From Trinickia mobilis (lineage in GTDB: Bacteria; Pseudomonadota; Gammaproteobacteria; Burkholderiales; Burkholderiaceae), in the NCBI RefSeq assembly GCF_017315705.1, contig NZ_JAFLRF010000004.1, positions 124,001-188,000 of the forward strand: DNA of 64,000 bases, written 5' to 3'. Positions 18,410-26,973 of this stretch are shown piece after piece. Each line of letters begins with the position of its first letter. The first letter of the stretch is position 1. Under the pieces are notes generated by a model. It was not told the DNA's origin, searched no databases, and saw only the letters and a program-made list of their open reading frames with translations. Position numbers and translations under genes: made by a program.

Positions 18410-18985
18410 TTACCAGCCCGCCAGATCGCGTTCGAGGATCTCTTCCGACTGCCCTTCGAGTTCGTGCGGATCGTGGCTGCTGCAGATCACGATCGCGACG
18501 AGGTCGGACAACGACCTCGGCGGCACGCCGCGCGTGCTGCCGACGCGTCCTGCCTGATCGATTGAGCGGATCGTCGAGTACCCAGCGAGCACATCGCGGA
18601 AATCGGGCAGCGGTGCGTCCCGAAAATTGAAAAGCGTCAGCGCGCGCGAATGAACGGGCGCGTAGCCTGGTTCCGGGCTGCGCTGCGCGGGGCGGCCCCG
18701 CAGCGCATCGGACAGGATCTCGGGCTGCGTCGCGAGCCCGCCGAGATGCGCGTTGGCGTTAGTCGAGCCGCGGATGCCGCCGATCCGCGGATTGAGTTCG
18801 ATCAGCACCGGGCCGTTTGCCGTGACAAACAGCTCGGTGTGCGCGAATCCATTGCGGTACCCGAGCGCGTCGAAACATACCGCGAGGTAAGCGGAAATCG
18901 ATGCGATCCGCTCCGGTTCGCGGACAAGCTCGTAATAGCGCCTCAGCGATCCATGCAGGCTTCGTCCATCTTCTGCTTGATGCGT
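18410..18985 (-). pseudogene. ATP-grasp ligase, C-terminal remnant
   Basis: Reading leftward from about 18985, the frame gives RRYYELVREPERIASISAYL, GYRNGFAHTELFVT and VLIELNPRIGGIRGSTNANA. That is the C-terminal ATP/metal-binding part of a carboxylate-amine ligase of the ATP-grasp fold, where E and N of LIELNPR bind Mg. The tail runs to DLAGW and stops at 18410. The N-terminal ~250 residues are missing; the remnant abuts and overlaps the 3' end of the desaturase remnant, so a deletion joined the two genes. Such ligases form amide bonds in dipeptide-like natural products. There is no start codon at the proper place. Confidence 0.72.
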
Positions 18986-19768
18986 CCGGCAAGAATGTCC
19001 TTATAGAGCGACAGGTATGACGGCTCGACGACGATGTGATCCTCTATCAGTCTGTGCAACTTCTCGACGTTGCACATCGGTACGCCATGGTGGTGTTTGC
19101 GAGGCGATCGCCGCCCCGACGCTGGCCAGGAATAGCAGCAAATAAAGCATGTATTCCTGCTTGATCTCGCGGCTCGCCTTGGCCTTGTCGACACCCGGCA
19201 ACGTCTTGCCGAGCAGTGTGCGCCAGAGGATCCGTGCGACGCGCTTGTAGCGACTCAGGTCGAAGAAAGTGCGTGTGAAGCCAATCACGGAATTGAGGTT
19301 CGAGAAACGATAATTGAAATGCTCCAGATTGCGCGATGTCCCGAGCCAAGCGTGATGGCGCATGTGATCGTAGCGGTAATGCGCATTCGAACTCGCGATG
19401 AATATCCCGCATATCACACCGCACAGGCGATTAAGAGCCGGCGAGCGGAATGCATGGCCGTGCATGCATTCGTGCTGCAATTCAATCAGGTGTGCGAACA
19501 TCAGGCCGTTCACGAGCACCGCTATCGCGATCAGCACATAATTGCGCGTCAGCGTAACGAGTGCGGTCGCGCCTGCAATAATCAGCAACGCGATCAAAAA
19601 TTTTGTAATAAAATGTAGCGGCTTTCGAACAAACACTTCGGGTGGGAGAGATTGCCGCAGGTCCTTTCCCGATACGAACGCAAGGCTCAACTCGACGTCG
19701 TGTTTCAAATCTCCTTCGGGCGCTTGCGCCGGATTTGCGTCGCGATACAAAAGCACAACATCGCTCAT
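18943..19768 (-). pseudogene. Membrane fatty acid desaturase-like enzyme with internal deletion
   Basis: The ATG at 19768 starts a protein with membrane helices and the histidine boxes HECMHGH and HYRYDHMRHH of integral-membrane di-iron desaturases/hydroxylases. It continues through LSRYKRVARILWRTLLG to VGAAIAS. After that the frame becomes meaningless, while another frame supplies the family C-terminus: a HHHGVPMCNVEKLH segment (third His box region) then YLSLYKDILAGRIKQK, stopping at 18943. A stretch of perhaps 70 residues has been lost with a frame change near 19100. The gene is dead. Position at the head of asd and ATP-grasp suggests it modified an acyl or amino-acyl chain in a lost pathway. 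Confidence 0.75.
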
Positions 19769-20094
19769 CTAATGTCCTATTTCTTCGTGAAATACTCGAT
19801 CTACTCGAATTAATACGAGCAAAGCAGAGTTTAAAGTAAGTGATTGCGTGAGATATCCAAGTCGTTCGGATCATCCGGTGTCACGCCCTGCGGCGAGTCC
19901 ACAGCGCCACATGGACAAAGTGTCCCTCTGCTAGTAAACACAGCACTTCGTTGAAAGATTACCAACGCTCATATTTCTTATGGCAACTAGAGCCGCTCCA
20001 TTCTTCACGAACATCAACCGATTCTAGATTTCGCCCATTCAATGTGATCTTGAGATTGCACAATTTAACCCTATATTTTTTTAAGAAAAATCCA
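19769..20094. other. Low-GC spacer between desaturase and LuxR remnants
   Basis: About 325 bp with no gene I can support. It is noticeably AT-richer than the window average and would hold the former promoter of the minus-strand cluster. No lux-box-like palindrome was recognised. Confidence 0.45.
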
Positions 20095-20622
20095 TCAGGG
20101 AGATAGGTTGTAAAGAGATATCGATGTGATAAGGCGCTGCATCGTCGATTCGATCGAGCGGCATAGCAGGATGTGGAACGCAGAAGACGAAGTCGAGTCC
20201 ACCAGCATTGTCGATCGTCTAGGACTGCGTCGACGGCAGCATTGATCAACCCGTGTCTTCTGAAATTTTGCAACCACTGTTCACTCATAGTTGGCCAAGG
20301 ATCGTTGCCGTCGAAAAAAAACAGGCCTGCGCTCGGAGAGCCAGCGACGCATTAGCGGCGTATCGATACCTCCAGAAGTATTCGAAATCGCAGCAAGATG
20401 TCCGACGGAATAATCGACTGTAACCACATAGTCCATTGAAACGCCGGCAGAATGAAGTCTTCCGTGTCCGCAAGCCAATGCGCGATGATTAACGATTGGT
20501 CGCACGAATTGGCAAATCCACTTTTTAAAGGCTTCCACCGTGTTAACTCTAATTGCTGCCTCGGTACAATCATCGAGCTTTCTAATTAGCGGTCCCACAT
20601 CGCGCCTCCCGCGTAAAGTCAT
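20095..20622 (-). pseudogene. LuxR-family regulator remnant (EpsA-like N-terminal domain, frameshifted)
   Basis: From the ATG at 20622 the protein reads KLDDCTEAAIRVNTVEAFKK, HRALACGHGRLHS, VTVDYSVGHL and RRWLSERRPVFF. This resembles the N-terminal sensory domain of LuxR-type regulators akin to EpsA. A run of eight T (minus strand) then breaks the frame; with seven T the protein continues DGNDPWPTMSEQWLQNFRRHGLINAAVDAVLDDRQC. A further frame change follows, and the C-terminal helix-turn-helix is absent. The gene heads the minus-strand set of broken biosynthetic genes and was probably its pathway regulator. The assignment rests on pattern recall of the N-domain. Confidence 0.6.
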
Positions 20623-20889
20623 TTAGATTAGGTATATGATCTCGTGACGCAAATAGCGGCGGAAAGACACTACAGGGACGTGGTATAGCAACATACACGC
20701 CCAGACATCGGCAAAATATGTCGTCCGTTTTTCGATATAATTTATATTTCCAATTAGAAATGTATTAACAATTCTCCATTTCTTGCAAGATGCAACATAC
20801 GCGATTGGATATCGCGCGATGCAAATGAATGGGAAGTGATCCGCGGTTTGCACGAGAAAGCGAGTCCCATAGATCGCGAAATGTGCGGT

Positions 20890-21429
20890 CTACTCTGCGC
20901 CAAGGGCCAAACCCGACCTGAACGGCTGACATCCGTGCATGTCGACTGCCGCCAATATGGAATGCAGGCCCTTCGCCGTTTCGTCGTCGCAGTGTTCGAG
21001 CACGCATTGCGCCGCCCGCAGGATCGGCATGCGAGCCCGCAGGCGCTCCGCGCCTGCGTACACATGGCGCGCAAAATCGATGGGCCTACCGGGTGACAGG
21101 TGTTCGATCAGATCCCGATCGCCGGGGCCGAAGTTCACTGATTTCGGCGACTCGCCGATATCGCCCGCCGTTTGGCCGGACGACCCGAAGGTTTCGGGCG
21201 TCATGCGGTCGGCCAAATCCAATAAGCGCAACCCGAGCGCCAGTATCTCGTCGCGGCGCGTCGCATGGTTTGCCGCTATGCGCCGCCCCAGCCGGCCGTC
21301 GGGCCGGCTCGCGCGCAATGCTACGGTGACAGCATCCGGATGCCCCGGCGCGCACCCGTTGCCGTCCTCGACGCACAGCCATGTCGAGCCGATCTGGAAT
21401 CTGATAGCTGTTCTCATTGCATGGATCAT
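20890..21429 (-). CDS. Hypothetical protein
   Basis: I do not recognise this 179-residue protein. The chosen ATG at 21429 has GGAAGAAGCCACCG upstream, and the open frame extends 57 codons further without better support. It starts MIHAMRTAIRFQIGSTWLCVEDGNG, has no signal peptide or membrane segment, and is of mixed composition with an acidic middle. Its stretch RDEILALGLRLLDLADRM looks helical. It is divergent from queF and is followed by the low-GC remnant region, so it may belong to the accessory segment. It could also be a non-functional frame. Confidence 0.45.
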   Translation of the reverse strand: MIHAMRTAIRFQIGSTWLCVEDGNGCAPGHPDAVTVALRASRPDGRLGRRIAANHATRRDEILALGLRLLDLADRMTPETFGSSGQTAGDIGESPKSVNFGPGDRDLIEHLSPGRPIDFARHVYAGAERLRARMPILRAAQCVLEHCDDETAKGLHSILAAVDMHGCQPFRSGLALGAE

Positions 21430-21779
21430 CGGTGGCTTCTTCCGCCGGAAATCGGCGATCGTCCGCCCATGGGTCGAATCAAAAAGGCTAACTCGGTGAT
21501 GTAGCTGGCCATTTGGCGGAATGCTCGCTTGTTGACAGCGAATCCGAAAAGTGTCTGACCAATTTCTCGCATGCCGTCGGCCAAAGTTATCGAATTGCAA
21601 AAATGCAACGCTTATCTCATTCTGGTTAATTTAAATGAGCGGTCCAAAGATACAACCCATCAGGATAGATAGGTGCGACGTCGCGTTTAGCACTGAATGA
21701 TTGATGCCCCAAACGGCAGCCATCGCCTGGTGGCCGCAAGCGTGACGTGCTGAGCACCGGCCGCGAGCAAAGAGGAATC

Positions 21780-22583
21780 ATGGAACTCGGAAAACAGTCG
21801 ACCTACCAATCAAAATACAATCCGGCCAAGCTTTTCGGCATAGATCGGAAAGCAAAACGGCGTGAAATTGGCATAACAGGCGATCTGCCATTCCACGGTT
21901 TTGATGTTTGGAACCACTACGAAGTGTCTTGGCTGACGCCAAAGGGCCTGCCTCGCGTCGCCCTTGCGCAAATCGTGGTGCCGTGCGATTCGGCCAACGT
22001 TATCGAATCGAAGTCGCTGAAGCTGTATTTCAATACCTTAAACAACACCTCATTCGACGACGCAAATGAAGTCGAAAACGTAACGTCACGTGATTTGTCG
22101 ATATGCGCGGCTGCACCGGTTTCCGTCAGCCTCCACACACTGGATAACCCCATCAGTGCCATGTTCGGCCTACCTCATGGAACATCGATCGACAACCAGG
22201 AAATTCCCATCGATCACTATCAAGTTGATCGACAACTGCTGCGCACATGTGACGAACGGATTAACGAGACGTTGCATTCGAATCTCCTCAAATCAAATTG
22301 CCTCGTCACCGGCCAGCCCGATTGGGGAACGGTATCGATCTCCTATGACGGGCATCGGATCGACCCGGCATCGCTGTTGAAGTACATCGTGTCGTTCCGA
22401 AATCATGAAGAATTCCATGAGCAATGCGTAGAGCGCATCTTCAAGGATATTTGGGACCAGTGCGCACCGTCTCGTCTTACCGTAGGTGCCCGTTACACTC
22501 GCCGAGGCGGCATTGACATCAATCCTATCCGGAGTTCAGAGCCCATTCCGGAGATCTTGAACACGCGCCTCGTGAGGCAGTGA
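21780..22583 (+). CDS. queF: NADPH-dependent 7-cyano-7-deazaguanine reductase
   Basis: This 267-residue enzyme reduces the nitrile preQ0 to the amine preQ1 in queuosine synthesis. It is the long (two-module) QueF type as in E. coli. The QueF motif ESKSLKLYFNTLNN is near residue 75, the catalytic cysteine that forms the thioimide is C174 in NCLVTGQPDWG, and the conserved RNHEEFHEQCVERIF follows near 205. The ATG at 21780 gives MELGKQSTYQ and has AGAGGAATC upstream; the open frame starts 11 codons earlier without support. It is followed after 22 bp by a queuosine-precursor transporter gene on the same strand, making a compact salvage pair; queC, queD and queE are not in the window. Confidence 0.95.
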   Translation: MELGKQSTYQSKYNPAKLFGIDRKAKRREIGITGDLPFHGFDVWNHYEVSWLTPKGLPRVALAQIVVPCDSANVIESKSLKLYFNTLNNTSFDDANEVENVTSRDLSICAAAPVSVSLHTLDNPISAMFGLPHGTSIDNQEIPIDHYQVDRQLLRTCDERINETLHSNLLKSNCLVTGQPDWGTVSISYDGHRIDPASLLKYIVSFRNHEEFHEQCVERIFKDIWDQCAPSRLTVGARYTRRGGIDINPIRSSEPIPEILNTRLVRQ

Positions 22584-22605
22584 GCGCATTTTGCACACGC
22601 GAGCC

Positions 22606-23562
22606 ATGGAACAGCCATCCCATCAAATTGAAGCGGTCTTCGAGCCCACAGCCAAAGACGAAAAGATTTTCGTTCTGGTCCGCGTGCGCGACTCCGGGGC
22701 CACATTTAAAGTGTCACCACACGACCTGAACAAAAAGGCATGGCTTGAAAAATTCTCGATGGAAGATGTTGCGCACATTGGCTTTCTCAACGCGGCAACG
22801 TATACCGACGGGCTCGTCCCCCTCAAATACTTTCCGACTCGCAAGCGTCAGCTGACGCAAGCGGTTCTTGCGCTTGCGTTGCTCTTCGTCGGCTTTCTCA
22901 TGCTGTCGAACGTAACGGGAGGGCGCCTGATAGCGATCAACCTGGCTTGGCATGTATTGCCTGGAAATTTCAGCGTTGATCTGCCGGCTGGACTCATCGT
23001 ATTTCCGATGACCTACGCTTTTAGCACCATGATTACGGAAGTCTACGGATTTCGCGTGAGCCGAATCGTGATTTGGGGCGGGCTGGCGGTCAATTTCATG
23101 CTCGTCATCGGGATGTGGCTGCTATCCTTGCTGCCCAGCTCGCCGGTTTGGGCTGCGCGCAATATCGCTCTTGCTCAAGCCTACGCGGTACTCGCCGGCG
23201 AATTCGCGAGAACGTTCGTGGCATCGACGGTAGCGTATTTCGCCGGAGAGTTTCTGAACACCATTTCCTTGGCAAAGCTCAAGATAGCAAGCGCAGGGCG
23301 GCACCTGTGGGCTCGCGTCGTATTCAGCACAAGCATCGCCATCGTCATCGATAGCGCTCTGTTTTGTACGATCCTGTTCTGGGGACGACTGCCCGGGAAG
23401 GTGATTTTCGCCATCATTGGTGTTCAGGTGATGGTGAAGACCCTCTACGAATTGGTCCTGCTTCCGCTGGTGACGACCGTATCGAGGCGCCTCAAGAAAA
23501 TGGATGGGGTCGATTACTACGACTACCACACCAATTTCAATCCTTTTTCATTCAAGGATTGA
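22606..23562 (+). CDS. Queuosine precursor transporter (YhhQ/VUT family)
   Basis: This 318-residue inner-membrane protein of the YhhQ family takes up preQ0/preQ1. After an N-terminal soluble domain of about 80 residues come six to seven helices. Family strings are LSNVTGGRLIAINL, FPMTYAFSTMITEVYGFRVSR and GEFLNTISLAKLK. Classic YhhQ has about 220 residues; the cytosolic N-domain (KIFVLVRVRDSGATFKVSPHDL) is an addition seen here. A TTG at 22591 could also start it, but the ATG at 22606 is preferred. It probably forms an operon with queF. The 3' end overlaps by 11 bp the end of the convergent regulator gene. Confidence 0.88.
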   Translation: MEQPSHQIEAVFEPTAKDEKIFVLVRVRDSGATFKVSPHDLNKKAWLEKFSMEDVAHIGFLNAATYTDGLVPLKYFPTRKRQLTQAVLALALLFVGFLMLSNVTGGRLIAINLAWHVLPGNFSVDLPAGLIVFPMTYAFSTMITEVYGFRVSRIVIWGGLAVNFMLVIGMWLLSLLPSSPVWAARNIALAQAYAVLAGEFARTFVASTVAYFAGEFLNTISLAKLKIASAGRHLWARVVFSTSIAIVIDSALFCTILFWGRLPGKVIFAIIGVQVMVKTLYELVLLPLVTTVSRRLKKMDGVDYYDYHTNFNPFSFKD

Positions 23563-24157
23563 ATATTCTCGACTCGGTAACTACGCCCAGAATGGTAACG
23601 CTATCGTTCAAGATTGCTGCTGCTTCATTGGCCGTTTGATTCATCGGCTTAAGGTAGATTTCGTTGCCGTCCTTGACGATTCGTCGCGGGGTCGGCACGC
23701 AATTGTCAAACGACACGACAGCGACCTGAAAATCTCGGTAAACGTCGCTGGGTTCGACGACGATGATTGAGCCTTCACGAAACCGCGGCGCCATGCAAGG
23801 CGTCGCCCGGGCAGCGAAGGTACCTCGTTTCTTCGGTGAATTTACCGTCAGCCATTCAGTCCTGAGGCCGCCGCTGTTACCGCCGCGCGCAAAAGCGAGC
23901 ATTTCTCCCCAACCCAGAATCGGAATCGGGTATGCGCGTTCGCTGTGCAACAGGTAGCCGACGGTGGACCCCAGCGCTTCCGCGATGGCCGTCAGAGTAC
24001 TGATCCGGGGATCTTCCGTCGAAAGCGATAGCACGCGGCTAAGCGTAGCCGGAGAAATGCCCGTCTTGCGCTCCAAGTCGGCGTCGGTCATTCCCTGCTG
24101 GTGCATGAGCGCTTTGATGCGCGCAACCATGAGGACTACTCTCTGGCTCATTTTCAT
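23552..24157 (-). CDS. XRE-family regulator with degenerate S24 (LexA-like) domain
   Basis: This 201-residue repressor-like protein has an N-terminal helix-turn-helix (about residues 10-70; GMTDADLERKTGISPATLSRVLS) and a C-terminal S24 fold (about 75-200). In cleavable repressors the Ser of a GxSM motif and a distant Lys form the dyad. Here the motif reads ATPCMAPRFREGS, with Cys121 in the Ser place, and the Lys region reads PTPRRIVKDG. Self-cleavage as in LexA/CI is therefore doubtful. The start at 24157 is one of two close ATGs; the open frame extends 57 codons upstream without homology. No prophage genes adjoin it. It converges on the queuosine transporter. Confidence 0.82.
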   Translation of the reverse strand: MKMSQRVVLMVARIKALMHQQGMTDADLERKTGISPATLSRVLSLSTEDPRISTLTAIAEALGSTVGYLLHSERAYPIPILGWGEMLAFARGGNSGGLRTEWLTVNSPKKRGTFAARATPCMAPRFREGSIIVVEPSDVYRDFQVAVVSFDNCVPTPRRIVKDGNEIYLKPMNQTANEAAAILNDSVTILGVVTESRIFNP

Positions 24158-24349
24158 CAGACTGTGTCGAGTTTCCTCTATTGCGAAAAGGCTCGTACGC
24201 CATTCATGACGTTCTCCGCATTCGTGCGGCGCGGCACTCCTCGGAGCCAAGACGATTTGAAATATGCAATTAGACGGAGGCGCGACCGGAAGCCTAAACA
24301 AGATAACCCCGATCAATGTCTTGGTCAAAGACTGCCCGGGATGCCGCCA

Positions 24350-25402
24350 TCACCGCTTTAGCCCGGCTTCCACTTTCCCGGTCAGCCGCTCGGCCCAGCC
24401 GCGCAGCATCGCGTTAGACGGCGCAACCGGCAGCGAATACGCGAGGATTCGATAGACGTCGTTGCGCCGCACTTTAGATACCTTCGCCGGGTCCAGCCAG
24501 TATTCGTTCTGCACGAGAAGCAGCAGCGTCTCCAGACCGATGACGATCGGCCACAAGCACGCCAATCGCAAGCGAACGGAGCATGCGGAAATCGCGAACA
24601 TATAATCGAGCGCCTCGCGAAAGTGATCGAGCGTCGTGCGTACCAGCTCGAACATCAAGGGCCGCGCGCGAAGCGAACCATCGGGCAGCATGAGGTCTTG
24701 CGGACGCAGGCCGTAACGGTCCAGCATCGCCGTCGGCAGATAGCAGCGCCCAATGCGCAAATCCTTCCCGCAGTCGCGCAGCACGTTCACCATTTGCAGC
24801 GCTTTGCCGAAACGCACGCCACGGTGCACCATCGTTTCGAGTTCCGCCTTGAGCGCGCCCGGCACGTGTGCGTCGGTCATCTTGGTCCAGAACTCGCCCA
24901 CGCATCCGGCTACCAGATAGGTGTATCGGTCGAGTTCCGCGAATTCGCGCAGCGCCGCAACCCGCCCCGAACGTTCGTCGGGAAACGTGCGCAGATCGAA
25001 TTCCATGCCTTGCGTGAGCGTCGTCACGATTTCGCGCACCGCCGTCCGGTCGGCATCGCTCAATTGCGCGAGCACCGTCAGCGCCGGACCAATCGATTCG
25101 AGCAGGACCTTCTCGTCGGACTGCGTTTGCTGGCCCGCGACTTCCTCAGCCAGACGCCGCGTCAGCGCCGGATCGTCCGCCGTGCCGTTGACCTGCGCAC
25201 GCAGCGCCAGCAGCAGGGCCAGGCGTTGCTCGGGCGAAATCAGCGACGTGTCCGCGATCGTATCCGCCGCGCGCGCCAGCAGATACGCAAGGCCTACGGG
25301 ATCTCGCATCCCGGCGGGCAGCACGCGCAGCGTGAGGTAGAACGAACGCGAAACGCCTTTTAGCAGAGGGCCAAGCAGGAAGGCCCGAGTACGGTTGCTC
25401 AT
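24350..25402 (-). CDS. Squalene/phytoene synthase family protein
   Basis: This 350-residue prenyl-diphosphate condensing enzyme joins two farnesyl (or geranylgeranyl) diphosphates head to head. It shows SRSFYLTLRVLP near residue 18, the first aspartate motif D47-TIA-D51, YTYLVAGCVGEFWT near 170, and the second motif NVLRDCGKDLRIGRCYLP near 205. It is closer in layout to squalene synthases than to CrtB. C-terminal hydrophobic stretches could anchor it. The usual hopanoid partners (shc, hpnDE) are not adjacent, so the product is not certain. It is divergent from the TAXI-family gene. Confidence 0.85.
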   Translation of the reverse strand: MSNRTRAFLLGPLLKGVSRSFYLTLRVLPAGMRDPVGLAYLLARAADTIADTSLISPEQRLALLLALRAQVNGTADDPALTRRLAEEVAGQQTQSDEKVLLESIGPALTVLAQLSDADRTAVREIVTTLTQGMEFDLRTFPDERSGRVAALREFAELDRYTYLVAGCVGEFWTKMTDAHVPGALKAELETMVHRGVRFGKALQMVNVLRDCGKDLRIGRCYLPTAMLDRYGLRPQDLMLPDGSLRARPLMFELVRTTLDHFREALDYMFAISACSVRLRLACLWPIVIGLETLLLLVQNEYWLDPAKVSKVRRNDVYRILAYSLPVAPSNAMLRGWAERLTGKVEAGLKR

Positions 25403-25596
25403 GAATGAATGGGAGTCGTTGGCGGCCGAATCAGGCGCAGCCGAATTGTATCCGGCATTCGGCGGGAGAACCCGACAGCAGGCTTGCGATGGACCGGGGC
25501 GTCTAGTGACGCCGTCGCGCGAAGGTGGCGGCTCGTCCCGGGCAGGCTTTGGTTCGCGCAGTAGAATGAACGCCTTGCGAAAGGGCCTTCGATCCG

Positions 25597-26949
25597 ATGA
25601 AACGATATCGCCCGCATACTCCTAATTTCCTTCGCGACCACGCACATCCCGTGTGGCGCGATCTGGCCGTGACGACGATTCCGGTCGTCCTGCTGTTCGC
25701 CGCCGTGATCGCGGCGATCGTCTGGCTGATCGATCCCGCGCCGCCCAAGATCATCACGATGAGCGCCGGGCCGCGCAACAGCATATTCATGCAGACGGCC
25801 GCGGAATACAAAAAAATCCTCGCGCGCAATGGCGTGACGCTCAACGTGCTCGAGTCCGACGGCTCCGTGCAAAACCTGCAGCGCTTGCTCGATCCCAAAC
25901 AGCACGTCGACTTCGCGCTCGTGCAAGGCGGCGTGGCGGACGGCGTGAATGTGTCGTCGCTGGTGTCGCTCGGCAGCATTCGCTACTTGCCGATCGCCGT
26001 GTTCTACCGCGGCCATGGCGTGACTCACCTGGCCGACCTCGACGGCAAGCGGATCGCGATCGGCCGCGAGGGCAGCGGCACGCGCTTGCTGTCGCTCAAG
26101 CTGCTTGCGGCGAACGGCATCGTGCCCGGCGGCACCGCCACGTTGTTGCCGTACGACGGCATGCAAGCCGCAACGGAGCTGATCAAGGGGAATATCGACG
26201 CGGCGCTCTTCAGCGGAGACTCGGCCACGCGCGAGATGATGCAGGGATTGCTCACGATACCCGGCATTTCCGCGCTGGACTTCACGGAGGCGAGCGCCTA
26301 CACGCGGCTCTTTCCGTATCTCAACGAAATCGATCTGCCGCCGGGCGTCCTCGATCTGAAAAGCACGGTACCGCCTAAGACGATCCACCTGATCGGCCCG
26401 ACGGTCGAAATCATCGCGCGCCCGAGCCTGCATCCGGCCATCTCGGACCTCATCATCGAAGCCGCGCAGGAAGTTCACGGCACGGCCGGACTGCTGCAGA
26501 GCGCCGGGCAATTTCCGAATCCCGTCGCGCAAGACTTTCCGATCAGCGAAGACGCGTCGCGCTATTACAAGTCCGGCAAGAGCTTTCTCTACCGCTACCT
26601 GCCGTTCTGGCTCGCGACGGTCGCCGATCGCCTGCTGGTTCTGCTGCTGCCCATAGCGGTGCTGCTGATCCCCGGCTTGCGGCTCATCCCCGCCCTCTTC
26701 CGCTGGCGCGTGCGCTCGCGCATCTATCGCTACTACGGCGCGCTGATAGCGATCGAGCGCAGCGTGCTCGACGGCGCCACGGAGGAAGAACGGCGGCAGC
26801 TCATGGCGGAACTCGACGACATCGAGGACTCGCTCAATCATCTGCGCATGCCGCTCGCCTATGCGGACACGTTCTATGTGCTGCGCGAGCACGTCGGCTT
26901 TGTGCGTGCCCACCTGAACGACCCGCACTGGGCGCAAGCGAGCACGTAG
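25597..26949 (+). CDS. Membrane-anchored TAXI-family TRAP solute-binding protein
   Basis: This 450-residue protein has an N-terminal signal anchor (about residues 22-45) and a TAXI-type binding fold (MSAGPRNSIFMQTAAEYKKIL, VDFALVQGG, GKRIAIGREGSGTRLLSLKLL). A second membrane segment lies near residues 345-365 (LLVLLLPIAVLLIPGLRLIP), and a C-terminal cytosolic tail of about 85 residues follows. TAXI receptors normally are free periplasmic proteins next to a fused TRAP permease; no permease is encoded here. The added C-terminal membrane segment and tail suggest signalling or assembly with a distant partner. A paralogue with the same layout lies at 38286-39629. Confidence 0.85.
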   Translation: MKRYRPHTPNFLRDHAHPVWRDLAVTTIPVVLLFAAVIAAIVWLIDPAPPKIITMSAGPRNSIFMQTAAEYKKILARNGVTLNVLESDGSVQNLQRLLDPKQHVDFALVQGGVADGVNVSSLVSLGSIRYLPIAVFYRGHGVTHLADLDGKRIAIGREGSGTRLLSLKLLAANGIVPGGTATLLPYDGMQAATELIKGNIDAALFSGDSATREMMQGLLTIPGISALDFTEASAYTRLFPYLNEIDLPPGVLDLKSTVPPKTIHLIGPTVEIIARPSLHPAISDLIIEAAQEVHGTAGLLQSAGQFPNPVAQDFPISEDASRYYKSGKSFLYRYLPFWLATVADRLLVLLLPIAVLLIPGLRLIPALFRWRVRSRIYRYYGALIAIERSVLDGATEEERRQLMAELDDIEDSLNHLRMPLAYADTFYVLREHVGFVRAHLNDPHWAQAST

Positions 26950-26973
26950 CGGCGCGATGCGCGGCTCGTCGAA

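Noticed and set aside
25399-26937. 512-codon minus-strand open frame opposite the first TAXI gene
   Set aside because: Shadow frame; the plus-strand protein has a signal anchor and TAXI motifs.
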